DNA of 64,000 nt from Nocardiopsis potens DSM 45234 (GCF_000341105.1 NZ_ANBB01000059.1:1-64000), one strand, 5' to 3'. Counted from the first letter of the stretch, positions 24,137 through 33,266 are shown. Notes: generated by a model from the sequence alone, not told the origin. Program-made: numbers and translations.

Positions 24137-25741
24137 CTACCCCTGCTCCGGGACGGGCGGGTCCAGGTCCACCCGGCGGGTGATCCCGATCCGGTCGAGG
24201 AAGGGCCGGTCGTGGCTGACCACGATCAGCGCCCCCTGGTAGCCGGCGAGGGCCTGGGCGAGCCGGTCGACGCTCTCCATGTCCAGGTTGTTGGTGGGCT
24301 CGTCCAGCAGCAGGAGCTGCGGGGCCGGGTGGGCCAGCAGCAGCGCGGCGAGGGTCGCGCGGAAGCGCTCGCCGCCGGAGAGCGTGCCGACGGGCCGGTC
24401 GGCGCGGCCGCCGCGGAACAGGAAGCGGGCCAGCCGGGCGCGGATCCGGTTCTCGGTCGCCTGCGGGTTGAGGCGCGCGACGTTCTCCGCGATGGACAGC
24501 GAGCCGTCGAGCAGGTCCAGGCGCTGCGGCAGGTGGCGCATCGGGACGTGCACCTCGGCCCTCCCCTCGGCGGGGGCGAGCTCCCCGGTGACGGTCCGCA
24601 GCAGGGTGGTCTTCCCGGTACCGTTGCGCCCGGTGAGCGCGATCCGCTCGGGCCCGCTGACCTGCAGGTCTTCGATCCGGCGCCCGGTGCGCAGCCGGAG
24701 CCCGTCCAGGGTGAGCACGGAGCGGCGGGCCGGGACCGCGGTGTCCGGAAGGTCGATCCGGACGGCGTCGTCCTCGCGCAGCAGCCCCTCGGCCGCCTCC
24801 AGCCGCTCCTCGGCGTCGGCCAGCCGCTGCTCGTGCACGGCCTGCTGCTTCCCCCGGGAGACCTGGGCCGCGCGCTTCTTGGCCTGGGCCGCGATCTTGT
24901 CCAGCCGGTTGTCCGCGAACATCTTCTTCCCGTAGCGGGAGCTGCGCGCCTGGCGGGTCCGGGCCGCGTCCAGATCGCGCCGCTGCCGGGCGACGTCGGC
25001 CCGGGCCGTGGCGTGCGCCTGCTCGGCGGCCTCCTGCTCGGCGGCGACGGCCTCCTCGTAGGCGGTCAGGTTGCCGCCGAACGTGCGCACCGCGCCGCCG
25101 CGCAGCTCCGCGATCCGGTCGACCTCCTCCAGCAGCTCGCGGTCGTGGGTCACCGTGATCGAGGCGCCCCGGTACTCGGCGAGCGCCCGCCGGAGGTGGC
25201 GGCGGGCCTCGCGGTCCAGGTTGTTGGTGGGCTCGTCCAGCAGCAGGACGGCGGGGCGGGCCAGCAGCAGCGCGGCCAGGCGCAGCAGCACCGCCTCGCC
25301 GCCGGAGACCTCGCCGACGGTGCGGTCCAGGCCGATGTGACCCAGGCCCAGGCGGGCCAGGACGGCCCCGGTGCGCTCCTCCACGTCCCACCGGTCGCCC
25401 AGGGCCGTGAAGTGCTCCTCGCGGACGCTGCCGGCCTCGATGGCGCGCAGGGCGGCGCAGGCGTCCGCCACCCCCAGCACCTCGTCCACCCGCAGCGACG
25501 GGTCCAGGGTGAGGTCCTGGGGCAGGTAGCCGACCTCTCCGGCGGTCTGCACGGTGCCCGAGGCCGGGGTGAGCCGGCCGGCGATCAGCCGCAGGAGTGT
25601 GGACTTGCCGCTGCCGTTGCGGCCGATCAGGCCGGTGCGGCCGTCGCCGGCGGCCCAGGAGATCCCGTCCAGCACCGGGGTGCCGTCCGACCAGGCGAAC
25701 GACACTCCGGTGCACAGGACAGGGGCGGTGGCGTGGCTCAT
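24137..25741 (-). CDS. ABC-F family ATPase, antibiotic-resistance type
   Basis: 534 aa from ATG 25741 with GGGAG 8 nt upstream. Two ABC domains with Walker A GRNGSGKS (40-47) and GRNGTGKT, each followed by a signature and LLLDEPTNNLD, are joined by a charged helical linker (~215-320, rich in Ala/Arg/Lys). There are no membrane helices, which defines ABC-F. Such proteins act on ribosomes; the linker length and actinobacterial origin resemble macrolide/lincosamide/streptogramin protection factors (VarM/OleB/LmrC group), so resistance to a ribosome-binding antibiotic is likely but unproven. A ~380-bp leader without a gene lies upstream. Confidence 0.87.
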   Translation of the reverse strand: MSHATAPVLCTGVSFAWSDGTPVLDGISWAAGDGRTGLIGRNGSGKSTLLRLIAGRLTPASGTVQTAGEVGYLPQDLTLDPSLRVDEVLGVADACAALRAIEAGSVREEHFTALGDRWDVEERTGAVLARLGLGHIGLDRTVGEVSGGEAVLLRLAALLLARPAVLLLDEPTNNLDREARRHLRRALAEYRGASITVTHDRELLEEVDRIAELRGGAVRTFGGNLTAYEEAVAAEQEAAEQAHATARADVARQRRDLDAARTRQARSSRYGKKMFADNRLDKIAAQAKKRAAQVSRGKQQAVHEQRLADAEERLEAAEGLLREDDAVRIDLPDTAVPARRSVLTLDGLRLRTGRRIEDLQVSGPERIALTGRNGTGKTTLLRTVTGELAPAEGRAEVHVPMRHLPQRLDLLDGSLSIAENVARLNPQATENRIRARLARFLFRGGRADRPVGTLSGGERFRATLAALLLAHPAPQLLLLDEPTNNLDMESVDRLAQALAGYQGALIVVSHDRPFLDRIGITRRVDLDPPVPEQG

Positions 25742-26120
25742 GGTTCGGTCTCCCGCGTTGCATACCGGTGGTGAAGGGCAGCGTGTGGAGACACCGCGCG
25801 GCCGTGCAGGGACCGCGGAGAGGACGGGAGTCGAAGCAGGGACCGGGCAGAAGGGCCCGGATCGTCAGGCGGTTCGCTTCGGAGGTCGCACACGTGAACG
25901 CCGCAGCGGCGCGCACGGTGTCTCGGACCTCAACGAAGCAACGGCCTCTCCCAGCAGGGGACGACGGATACGGGAGGGGACGGTACACACTCTCCGGACC
26001 GATGGCAAGGCCTCGCGGCCGCGGCTCCCCCGTGCCGCGGCCGGAAGCGCCCGCCGCTCGCGCCGGGCCGCCCGGCGAGGACCGCGCGCCCGGTGCCCGG
26101 ATTCCCGCCCCCGCTCCGGA
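25742..26120 (-). other. Long leader of the ABC-F gene and dnaB trailer
   Basis: No supported gene. Antibiotic-responsive ABC-F genes often have ribosome-mediated attenuation in such leaders. Here the minus strand has a possible short ORF (GTG 25891 to TGA 25865, eight codons including MRPPKRTA), a CCGGGC/GCCCGG hairpin (25860-25843) and a repeated CGGTCCCTGC. None has a clear ribosome site or T-tract, so attenuation is only a possibility. Near 26017-26042 an 8-bp-arm GGCCGCGG hairpin may end the dnaB transcript. Confidence 0.35.
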
Positions 26121-28751
26121 TCAGCCGGGCGCCATGTCCACGAAGCGGCTGTAGTGCCCCTGGAACGCCACGGTCACCTCGGCCGTGGGGCCGTTCCGGT
26201 GCTTGGCGACGATGATGTCCGCCTCACCGGCCCGCGGCGACTCCTTGTCGTGCACGTCCTCCCGGTAGAGCAGCAGCACCATGTCCGCATCCTGCTCGAT
26301 GGAGTTGTGGACGTGGATCCCGTTGGCGATGAAGTTGTGCGCTCCGAGGACCGTGGCGTCGAACACCTCCTGCCGTCCCAGGGGCTCGATGGCGGCGATC
26401 TCGTCCCAGAAGACGTCGTTCGTGGCCATGAGCTCTAGGTCCGCGTCGTCCAGGACCCGCGCGATCCGGCCCATGCGCTGCCTGCTCGGCGCCCTCTTCC
26501 ACATCGCGCTTCCGCAGAACTGGGTGCCCATGGCCGCGGCGAACCGCCGGTGGGGCATCCCCCGTTCCGTCAGCGTCGTCCGAACCCGGTCCCAGACCTG
26601 CACCGGGACCGTGTCCAGGTTGGTGTTGGGAATGCGCGTGCCCAGCTCGCCCAGGCACCTCTCCGCGGCCTTCGAGCGGCCGCCGTGCACGCCGACCTTC
26701 TCCAGGAAGCGGACCTGGTTCTCGCCCCCGTAGACATGGAGCTGGTAGCCGGGGCGGTATCCCTTCTTGGTCACCGTCTTCACTCGCGTCATCACGTTGA
26801 AGCGGAGCAGCAGGACCGCGATGTCATCGGCGAGCCGCCGACTGGTCGTGGCGTAGTAGACCCGGGCCTGGCCGTTCTTGTCGTCCCAGAAGACGCAGCC
26901 GTCCGTCGCCCACAGGTGCCGGAGGAAGAGGGCGATCTGCTCATTGGCGAGCCCGAAGACCTCGGCAGGGACGAACTTCTCATGGCTGCGCAGCCCGAAC
27001 AGGCCCATCCCGTCCAGCCACTCCGCGATCGGGTTCCTCTTTCCGTGCGTGAGGCGGTACGGCGCCGGCAGTCTGAGCGACACGCTCCGGGCGGCGGGAT
27101 GCTCATCCCGGACCGCGGTGATCCCGAAGTGCCGGGCGGCCTCTGCGACCGCAGCGAGGTTGGCCTCGTCGGTGCTCGCGTAGCGGATCGGCTGGCGTCT
27201 GACGAACGAGCCGTCCCCGATCAGGTGCGCCAGTACGATCAGCTCCGCCTCGGGCAGGTACTCGGCCTTCTCCGGGGCGGAGGTGTGCCGGGGCACCGCG
27301 AGCCGGTCCCCCGCAGACAGCTCCGAAAGGGGCTTCCATCCGTCATAGGTGAGGAAGGGGTGGTTGGCCGAGGCCGTCACCTCGCGCCCGGACCTGAGCC
27401 GCAGCCGGAAGACCTCCTTGACCCCGCTGGAGAAGACGTGGGTCATGGTCCGGGGGGCGAGCCGCAGCCGCTCGTCCAGGGCCCAGACGGGGACGTCCTT
27501 CTCCCCTGAGGCGAAGAGCTCGCCCATGGTGGTCTCCGCTCCGGTATCGGCTCGCAGGATCCGCGTGTCCGCGGTCAAGCAGCCCGATTCACGAAGATCG
27601 CTAACCTGGGGCTTTTTGTCCGTTCTCTGTTCGGGGCCCCGGTTGAGCTGGGAGAGCGCGATGACCGGCACCTCCAGCTCCTTGGCGAGGAGCTTGAGGG
27701 ACCGGGAGAACTCGGAGACCTCCTGCTGGCGGCTCTCCACCCGGCCGCTGGAGCTCATCAGCTGGAGGTAGTCGACGATGACCAGCTTGAGGTCGTGCTG
27801 CTGCTTGAGCCGCCGGCACTTGGCCCGGATCTCCATCATCGACATGTTGGGCGAGTCGTCGATGAACAGCGGCGCGCTGGCCACCTCGCCCATCCGGCGG
27901 GCCAGCCGCTGCCAGTCGTCGTCGGTCATCAGCCCGGATCTCATCGTGTGCAGCGGCACCCGCGCCTCAGCGGAGAGCAGCCGCATGACGATCTCGTTCC
28001 GCCCCATCTCCAGACTGAAGAAGACGCTGGTCAGCTGGTGTTTGATCGACGCGGCACGGGCGAAGTCCAAGGCCAGCGTCGACTTGCCCACGGCCGGGCG
28101 GGCCGCGATGATCACCATCTGGCCCGGGTGGAGGCCGTTGGTGAGCTGGTCGAAGTCGGTGAAGCCGGTGGGGACGCCGGTCATCGAGCCGTCGTGGGCG
28201 GAGATCGCCTCGATCTCGTCGAGGGCGCCGGGCATGATGTCGCTGAGCGGGAGGTAGTCCTCGCCGGTGCGCTTCTCGGCGACCTTGAAGACCTCGGCCT
28301 GGGCGTGGTCGACGATGTCGTCGACCTCGCCGTCGCCGGCGTAGCCCATCTGGGCGATGTGCGTGCCGACCTCGACCAGGCGGCGCAGGACCGCGCGGTC
28401 GGCGACGATGCGGGCGTAGTAGCCGGCGTTGGCCGCGGTGGGGATGGCCTCGGTGAGGGTGTGCAGGTAGGGGGCGCCGCCCACCCGGGTGATCTCGCCC
28501 CGCTTGGTGAGCTCGGCGTTGACCGAGATGGCGTCCACCGGCTCGCCGCGGGAGAACAGGTTCACCGCGGCGTCGAAGACGATCTGGTGCGCGGGGCGGT
28601 AGAAGTCGGAGGAGCGGACGATCTCCACGACCTCGCTGATGGCGTCCTTGGACAGCAGCATTCCGCCGAGCACGCTCTGCTCGGCCAGGATGTCGTGCGG
28701 AGGCGTCCGCTCGAAACCGGTCTGCTCCGGCGGGTGCTCTGCCACGCTCAC
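26121..28751 (-). CDS. dnaB: Replicative DNA helicase DnaB with intein
   Basis: 876 aa precursor; after removal of residues 391-816 the helicase is 450 aa, the normal size. DnaB is the hexameric 5'-3' helicase at replication forks. The N-terminal DnaG-interacting domain spans ~15-120, the RecA-like motor carries Walker A ARPAVGKST (217-225), VIVDYLQLM and SQLNRG. The intein sits at the well-known DLRESG|SIEQDAD site, so splicing is needed for a working helicase. The ATG is in a standard start context (GGGGGAG upstream). It is transcribed away from a DnaA-box cluster in its promoter region. Confidence 0.97.
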   Translation of the reverse strand: MSVAEHPPEQTGFERTPPHDILAEQSVLGGMLLSKDAISEVVEIVRSSDFYRPAHQIVFDAAVNLFSRGEPVDAISVNAELTKRGEITRVGGAPYLHTLTEAIPTAANAGYYARIVADRAVLRRLVEVGTHIAQMGYAGDGEVDDIVDHAQAEVFKVAEKRTGEDYLPLSDIMPGALDEIEAISAHDGSMTGVPTGFTDFDQLTNGLHPGQMVIIAARPAVGKSTLALDFARAASIKHQLTSVFFSLEMGRNEIVMRLLSAEARVPLHTMRSGLMTDDDWQRLARRMGEVASAPLFIDDSPNMSMMEIRAKCRRLKQQHDLKLVIVDYLQLMSSSGRVESRQQEVSEFSRSLKLLAKELEVPVIALSQLNRGPEQRTDKKPQVSDLRESGCLTADTRILRADTGAETTMGELFASGEKDVPVWALDERLRLAPRTMTHVFSSGVKEVFRLRLRSGREVTASANHPFLTYDGWKPLSELSAGDRLAVPRHTSAPEKAEYLPEAELIVLAHLIGDGSFVRRQPIRYASTDEANLAAVAEAARHFGITAVRDEHPAARSVSLRLPAPYRLTHGKRNPIAEWLDGMGLFGLRSHEKFVPAEVFGLANEQIALFLRHLWATDGCVFWDDKNGQARVYYATTSRRLADDIAVLLLRFNVMTRVKTVTKKGYRPGYQLHVYGGENQVRFLEKVGVHGGRSKAAERCLGELGTRIPNTNLDTVPVQVWDRVRTTLTERGMPHRRFAAAMGTQFCGSAMWKRAPSRQRMGRIARVLDDADLELMATNDVFWDEIAAIEPLGRQEVFDATVLGAHNFIANGIHVHNSIEQDADMVLLLYREDVHDKESPRAGEADIIVAKHRNGPTAEVTVAFQGHYSRFVDMAPG
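26304..27581 (-). mobile_element. Intein in dnaB with LAGLIDADG homing endonuclease
   Basis: 426 aa (Cys391 to Asn816 of the precursor). Splice-site residues are all standard: Cys1, the block B motif TASANHPFLT, terminal His-Asn (VHN) and Ser+1. A dodecapeptide (LAGLIDADG) endonuclease is inserted: the first motif reads LIVLAHLIGDGSF (catalytic Asp513) and the second LFLRHLWATDGCVFW (Asp617). Both acids are kept, so the endonuclease may still be active. The same insertion site is used by the Synechocystis and Rhodothermus DnaB inteins. Base composition is a little more A/T-rich than the extein, compatible with later arrival. Confidence 0.95.
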
Positions 28752-28857
28752 GTACTCTCCCCCTGGTGACGGCCCGCACCCGGGCGGGTGGTCCGCATGC
28801 TCCGGGTGCCGGTCCTATGGATTGTCGCGACTGCACGGCCGCAAAGGCAAAGCGACC

Positions 28858-29036
28858 TGTGGACGGCGCTGGGGAGATCCTGTGGATGACTCCGGCGATC
28901 CTGCGGATAGCTTGTGCACAACACCTGTGGATAACTTCCTCGGGACGCTGACATATCTTACTTGACCTGCAAAAACGCACTGAAGCACCTGTGTGCGAAA
29001 GAAAGTTCACATCCCGGTGTCCACAGGTTATCCACA
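28858..29036. promoter_or_regulatory. Cluster of DnaA boxes between dnaB and the MATE gene
   Basis: Perfect TTATCCACA at 28934-28926 (minus) and 29028-29036 (plus); one mismatch at 28889-28881 (TCATCCACA), 28912-28920 (TTGTGCACA, itself palindromic) and 29017-29025 (GTGTCCACA); weaker sites at 28866-28858 and 28910-28902. An A/T-rich segment (28951-28978) lies in the middle. It is in the promoter region of dnaB and could be DnaA-controlled transcription or a DnaA-titration site. The usual oriC neighbours dnaA/dnaN/rpmH are not here, so this is probably not the main origin. Confidence 0.8.
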
Positions 29037-29122
29037 GGCCGTGCGACACGCGGTGGAAAACCGGCGGTTCCGATCGAACACCCGTCCGGACCGTCATCGG
29101 AGTCCGCTAGCGTGGCAAGGCC

Positions 29123-30478
29123 ATGCCCAAGCCACTGCTCTCCGCCCTCCCGTTCCGCCACCGCCACGACCGGGAGATCCTGCACCTGGCGGTGCCGACC
29201 TTCTTCGCGCTGATCGCCGAGCCGCTGCTGCTGCTCACCGACACCGCGATCGTCGGCACCCTGGGCACCGAGGCCCTCGGCGGCCTCGGCATCGCCGGCC
29301 AGGTGCTGATGACCCTGGCCAACCTGTGCATCTTCCTCGCCTACGGCACCACCGCCGCGGTGGCCCGGCGGTTCGGCGCCGGCGACGTCCGCTCCGGGCT
29401 GCGCAGCGGCATCGACGGGCTGTGGCTGGCGCTGCTCATCGGGGCCGCGGTGGCCGCCGCCGGCATCCCGCTCTCCCCGTGGCTGGTCGAGGTGCTCGGC
29501 GCCTCCCCCGACGTCGCCCCGCACGCCGTGGACTACCTGCGGATCAGCCTGCTCAGCACGCCGTCGCTGCTGCTCGTCATGGCCGGGACCGGGGTGCTGC
29601 GCGGGCTGCAGAACGCGCGCACCCCGCTGGTCGTCTCGGTGGCGATGTTCGCCGCCAACGGCGCGCTCTGCGCGCTGCTGGTGCTCGTCCTGGACTGGGG
29701 GATCGCCGGGTCGGCCTGGGCCACGGTCGTGGCGCAGGGCGGCGGGGCCGCGGTCTACGTCGCGGTGGTGGTCCGCGCGGCGTGGCGGGAGGGCGTGCGG
29801 CTGGCGCCGGACGCGGCCGGGCTGCGCGCCTCGGCCGCCTCCGGGGTCGCGCTGTTCGTGCGGACCGTGTCGCTGCGGGTGGTGCTGGTGGTGACCACCG
29901 CGGTGGCGGCCCGGATGGGCGACGCCGACATCGCCGCCCAGCAGGTGGTCTTCCAGCTGTGGTCGCTGCTGGTGTTCGCGATGGACGCGATCGCGGTGGC
30001 CGGGCAGGCGATCATCGGCCGGTACCTGGGCGCCTCGGACGCCGCCGGGGCGCGTTCGGCCACCCGCCGGATGGTGGAGTGGGGCGTGCTGACCGGGCTG
30101 GTCTTCGCCGTCCTGGTGCTGCTGCTGCGGCCGTGGGCGCCGCTGCCGTTCACCTCCGATCCGCAGGTGCACGCCCTGATCATCGGGGTGCTTCCGGTGG
30201 TGGCCGTGCTGCAGCCGCTGAGCGGCGTGGTGATGGTGCTGGACGGCATTCTGATGGGCGCCGGCGACCAGCGCTACCTCGCCTGGGCCAGCCTGTGGAC
30301 GATGCTCGCCTTCCTGCCGTGCGCCGCCCTGGTGCTGTGGACGACCCCGGACGGCTCCCCGGACGGGCTGTTCCGGCTCTGGCTCGCCTTCGGGGTGTGG
30401 ATGGCGGCCCGCGGGGTGACCCTGGGGCTGCGGGCCCGCGGCGGCGCCTGGGCGGTGCTGGGCGCCTCCCGGGGCTGA
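29123..30478 (+). CDS. MATE family efflux transporter (DinF-like)
   Basis: 451 aa from ATG 29123. Twelve hydrophobic segments are predicted over the length; the MATE pattern starts with HDREILHLAVPTFFALIAEPLLLLTDTA split by short loops, and the duplicated half begins near VALFVRTVSLRVVLV. The conserved GxxxALGGL-type loop (GTEALGGLGIAG) is present. MATE pumps export cationic drugs or metabolites in exchange for Na+ or H+. A MATE gene beside dnaB and the rpsF-rplI group is a conserved actinobacterial neighbour. Its promoter must lie within or next to the DnaA-box cluster. Confidence 0.93.
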   Translation: MPKPLLSALPFRHRHDREILHLAVPTFFALIAEPLLLLTDTAIVGTLGTEALGGLGIAGQVLMTLANLCIFLAYGTTAAVARRFGAGDVRSGLRSGIDGLWLALLIGAAVAAAGIPLSPWLVEVLGASPDVAPHAVDYLRISLLSTPSLLLVMAGTGVLRGLQNARTPLVVSVAMFAANGALCALLVLVLDWGIAGSAWATVVAQGGGAAVYVAVVVRAAWREGVRLAPDAAGLRASAASGVALFVRTVSLRVVLVVTTAVAARMGDADIAAQQVVFQLWSLLVFAMDAIAVAGQAIIGRYLGASDAAGARSATRRMVEWGVLTGLVFAVLVLLLRPWAPLPFTSDPQVHALIIGVLPVVAVLQPLSGVVMVLDGILMGAGDQRYLAWASLWTMLAFLPCAALVLWTTPDGSPDGLFRLWLAFGVWMAARGVTLGLRARGGAWAVLGASRG

Positions 30479-30562
30479 GTCCGGCGCGCGGCTCCGGCGC
30501 CGCGGCGCGTCCCCGGCCTCCCGGGATGGCCGCGGCTCCGGTGCCATCGCGGGCGGGGCCGG

Positions 30563-31390
30563 TCAGCGGCCGAGGTCGCGCTCGCCGATGGCCGGGCCGT
30601 GGTAGTAGGCCGCGGTCCGCTCCGTCACCGGGGCGCCCGGGTAGGTGGGCAGGTGGCCGGCGGGCAGCTCGGCCAGGTCGAGCAGCTCCTCCTGCTGCCT
30701 GCGGGTGCGCATCCGGGTCTGCACGTCCCGGCGGAGCCGGGGCAGCATCGCGTAGAGCCGGTCCCCGGGGCAGCTGGTGACGTTGTAGTCGCGGTGGCCG
30801 ACGATGGCCGAGTCCGGGTCGAGGTCGTAGACCGAGCAGAGCCAGGCGCAGGTCTCCACCAGGGAGGCGAACAGCTTCTCCGGAGGGGTGGCGGAGCCGT
30901 ACAGCCCCTCGTTCTCGATCCCCACGGTGTGCGCGTTGTGGTTGGCGGTGTGCGCCCCGACGGTGTGCCGGCCCTGCCGCACCGCGGCCAGGGTGCGGTT
31001 CCGCCCCTCCATCACGTACCCGCCGCGGGAGATGGTGAACTGCTGGCCGATGTCCGCCCAGCCGTTGCTGTCCATGTGGTAGCGCTGGATCGCGCGGGAC
31101 AGCGCGGCCGCGTGGCTCTTGGAGTAGTCGGTGCTGTTGGCGGTGGCGGTGTGGTGCACCACGATGTGGTCCGGTCGGGACACGACGGTCGCGGACGCCT
31201 TGGGCGGCCGCGCCCCCCAGTCGGAGCGGCTGTAGACGTGGGGTCCGCCGTCCGCGAGGGCGTTTCCGGGGGAGGCGAGGTCGAGCGCGCCGCCCAGCAG
31301 TGCACCGCCGGCCGCGGCCGCCGCGGCGCGGACCGCCGTTCTGCGCGTCATCCCCCGCCGCTCGGGGTCTCCCAGCTCGTGAACGGACAT
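30563..31390 (-). CDS. Secreted N-acetylmuramoyl-L-alanine amidase (PGRP type)
   Basis: 275 aa from ATG 31390. A Tat-like signal (MTRRTAVRAAAAAAGG within residues 14-29) precedes the amidase_2/PGRP domain (~55-225). Zinc ligands are visible: His79 (VVHHT), His199 (GHRDY) and Cys207 (TSCPGD). It cleaves between MurNAc and the stem peptide in peptidoglycan. The start context AGGATGAGG is moderate. The window has a second PGRP-type amidase at 58833-59966 with a different N-terminus. Monocistronic, downstream of and parallel to the rpsF-rplI operon but separated by a terminator. Confidence 0.9.
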   Translation of the reverse strand: MSVHELGDPERRGMTRRTAVRAAAAAAGGALLGGALDLASPGNALADGGPHVYSRSDWGARPPKASATVVSRPDHIVVHHTATANSTDYSKSHAAALSRAIQRYHMDSNGWADIGQQFTISRGGYVMEGRNRTLAAVRQGRHTVGAHTANHNAHTVGIENEGLYGSATPPEKLFASLVETCAWLCSVYDLDPDSAIVGHRDYNVTSCPGDRLYAMLPRLRRDVQTRMRTRRQQEELLDLAELPAGHLPTYPGAPVTERTAAYYHGPAIGERDLGR

Positions 31391-31496
31391 CTGGCCTCAT
31401 CCTTCCTGTGGGGAAACGGGCCCACAGAAAAAGATAAGTTACGAATAGTGATGAAAGAATTACTATAAGTCACACGGCGTGTCGCGGAACGGCGAA

Positions 31497-31523
31497 GGCC
31501 CCGCCCCCGGGAGGGGCGGGGCC
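31497..31523 (-). terminator. Terminator of the rpsF-rplI operon
   Basis: GGCCCCGCCCC (31497-31507) pairs exactly with 31513-31523 around a 5-nt loop, 33 nt beyond the rplI stop. A short TTCGCCGTT follows on the minus strand. Confidence 0.75.
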
Positions 31524-31555
31524 CGATGCGCGTCCCCGCGCGGGGTGCGCCGGCG

Positions 31556-32002
31556 TCAGCCGCCGACGACCTCCAGCGCGATGGTGGCGGACACCTCGGG
31601 GTGCAGGCGGATCTGCACCTTGTGCGCGCCGACGGACTTGATCGCGTTCTTGATCTCGATCCGGCGCTTGTCGACCTTCGGGCCGCCGGCGGCCTTGACC
31701 GCCTCGGCGACGTCGGCCGCGGTGACCGAGCCGAACAGCCGGCCGCCGTCGCCCGCACGCTGGGTGAGGGTGACCGTCAGAGCGCCGATCTGGCCGGCGA
31801 TCTGCTGGGCCTCCTCCAGGGTGCGGATGTCACGGGCCTGGCGGGCCCGGCGGATCGAGTCGATCTGCTTCTGTCCGCCGCGGGTCCACCGGATGGCGAA
31901 ACCGCGGGGCAGCAGGTAGTTGCGGCCGTAGCCGTCCTTCACCTCGACGACGTCGCCGGGGGCACCGAGACCGTTGACCTCGTGGGTCAGAATCAGCTTC
32001 AC
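31556..32002 (-). CDS. rplI: 50S ribosomal protein L9
   Basis: 148 aa. The N-terminal rRNA-binding domain [13 protein letters not shown]... with the signature [21 protein letters not shown] is followed by the long connecting helix and C-terminal domain ([15 protein letters not shown]), all at normal length. Last gene of rpsF-ssb-rpsR-rplI, 27 nt after rpsR. Confidence 0.98.
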   Translation of the reverse strand: MKLILTHEVNGLGAPGDVVEVKDGYGRNYLLPRGFAIRWTRGGQKQIDSIRRARQARDIRTLEEAQQIAGQIGALTVTLTQRAGDGGRLFGSVTAADVAEAVKAAGGPKVDKRRIEIKNAIKSVGAHKVQIRLHPEVSATIALEVVGG

Positions 32003-32029
32003 GACTAATACCTCCCTCGGAATTCCCCG

Positions 32030-32266
32030 TTAGCGAGCGGTGCTGGTGTAGGGCAGCAGCGCCATCTCGCGGGCGTTCTTGATCGCCGTCGCGACGTCGC
32101 GCTGGTGCTGCGTGCAGTTGCCGGTCACCCGACGGGCGCGGATCTTGCCGCGGTCGGAGATGAACTTGCGCAGCAGAGTAGTGTCCTTGTAGTCGATGTA
32201 GGACAGCTTCTCCTGGCAGAAAAGGCAAACCTTCTTCTTGGGCTTGCGCGCTGCCGGCTTCGCCAT
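32030..32266 (-). CDS. rpsR: 30S ribosomal protein S18 (zinc-binding form)
   Basis: 78 aa from ATG 32266 (an upstream in-frame ATG at 32284 adds six residues without support). It has the S18 core [17 protein letters not shown]. Cys14 and Cys17 (CLFC), with Cys50 and His53 (CTQH), form a zinc site, i.e. the C+ version of S18. Actinobacteria often keep a zinc-free C- paralogue under Zur control elsewhere; it is not in this window. Confidence 0.97.
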   Translation of the reverse strand: MAKPAARKPKKKVCLFCQEKLSYIDYKDTTLLRKFISDRGKIRARRVTGNCTQHQRDVATAIKNAREMALLPYTSTAR

Positions 32267-32334
32267 CGTGGTGCTCCTTCGCAAGAGCCCCGGATCATCC
32301 GGGGATGGTCATTCGGACAGGAATTGAACGCGGT

Positions 32335-32907
32335 CTAGAACGGCGGCTCGTCGGAGAATCCCCCGCCGCCGAAACCGCCGCCGCCACCGCCGTTGGTCGC
32401 CCACGGGTCGTCCGCGGGAGGGCGCCCGCCGCCCTGGGAGCCGCCGCCGAAGCCGCCGGACTGGCCCCCCTGGCCGCCGTAGCCGCCGCCCCCCTGCTGG
32501 GGGCCGCCGCCGAAGCCGCCACCGCCGCCCTGGCCGCCCTGGCGCTGCGTCTTGGTCACCTTCGCGGTGGCGCTGCGCAGGGCCGGGCCGACCTCTTCGA
32601 CGTCGATCTCGAAGACGGTGCGCTTCTCGCCCTCCTTGGTCTCGTACGACCGCTGCTTGAGGCGGCCCTGGACGATGACGCGCATGCCGCGCTGCAGGCT
32701 CTCGGCCACGTTCTCCGCGTACTGCCGCCACACGGAGCAGCTGAGGAACATGGACTCGCCGTCCCGCCATTCGCCGCTCTGCCGGTCGAAGACGCGCGGG
32801 GTGGAGGCCACGCGGAAGTTCGCGACCGCCGCCCCACTGGGGGTGAATCGCAGCTCAGGGTCGTCGACCAGGTTGCCGACGAGCGTGATCTGAGTTTCGC
32901 CTGCCAT
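32335..32907 (-). CDS. ssb: Single-stranded DNA-binding protein
   Basis: 190 aa from ATG 32907. The OB fold (~1-115) starts [20 protein letters not shown] and contains the aromatic DNA-contacting FRVAST...[18 protein letters not shown] elements. A Gly/Gln-rich disordered tail follows, ending in the acidic protein-docking tip SDEPPF (canonical DDIPF). It lies between rpsF and rpsR, which couples its supply to growth. Confidence 0.98.
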   Translation of the reverse strand: MAGETQITLVGNLVDDPELRFTPSGAAVANFRVASTPRVFDRQSGEWRDGESMFLSCSVWRQYAENVAESLQRGMRVIVQGRLKQRSYETKEGEKRTVFEIDVEEVGPALRSATAKVTKTQRQGGQGGGGGFGGGPQQGGGGYGGQGGQSGGFGGGSQGGGRPPADDPWATNGGGGGGFGGGGFSDEPPF

Positions 32908-32975
32908 GGATGGCTCCGGGTTCGAATAGTTCGGATCAGGCGGGGAGAGTGCGTGCGCGGCGCGCTGCGACGCCT

Positions 32976-33266
32976 CTAGTGCGCCTCGGGGCGGAGGACC
33001 TTGGTGCGCAGGACGGACTCGGTCAGGTTGAGCTGACGGTCGAGCTCCTTCACCGTGGCCGGCTCGGAGGTGAGGTCGATGACGGCGTAGATGCCGTCGG
33101 CGTTCTTGGCGATGTCGTAGGAGAGGCGGCGCTTCCCCCAGACGTCGACCTTCTCCACGGAGCCGCCGTCGTTGCGGACCACCGCGAGGAACTGCTCCAG
33201 CGACGGCGCCACCGTGCGCTCGTCGAGGGTGGGGTCGAGGATGACCATAACTTCGTAACGACGCAT
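32976..33266 (-). CDS. rpsF: 30S ribosomal protein S6
   Basis: 96 aa from ATG 33266, which has GAGGAGG at good spacing (the frame is open to 33308 but that start would skip this site). It begins [16 protein letters not shown] and keeps the [19 protein letters not shown] core. First gene of the rpsF-ssb-rpsR-rplI operon; the promoter should lie in 33267-33342. Confidence 0.98.
   Translation of the reverse strand: MRRYEVMVILDPTLDERTVAPSLEQFLAVVRNDGGSVEKVDVWGKRRLSYDIAKNADGIYAVIDLTSEPATVKELDRQLNLTESVLRTKVLRPEAH

Noticed and set aside
28858-29036. Chromosomal origin oriC
   Set aside because: DnaA boxes are present, but dnaA, dnaN and rpmH are not next to it, and the rsmG-parA-parB-jag-yidC order at the right end indicates that oriC lies just outside the window.
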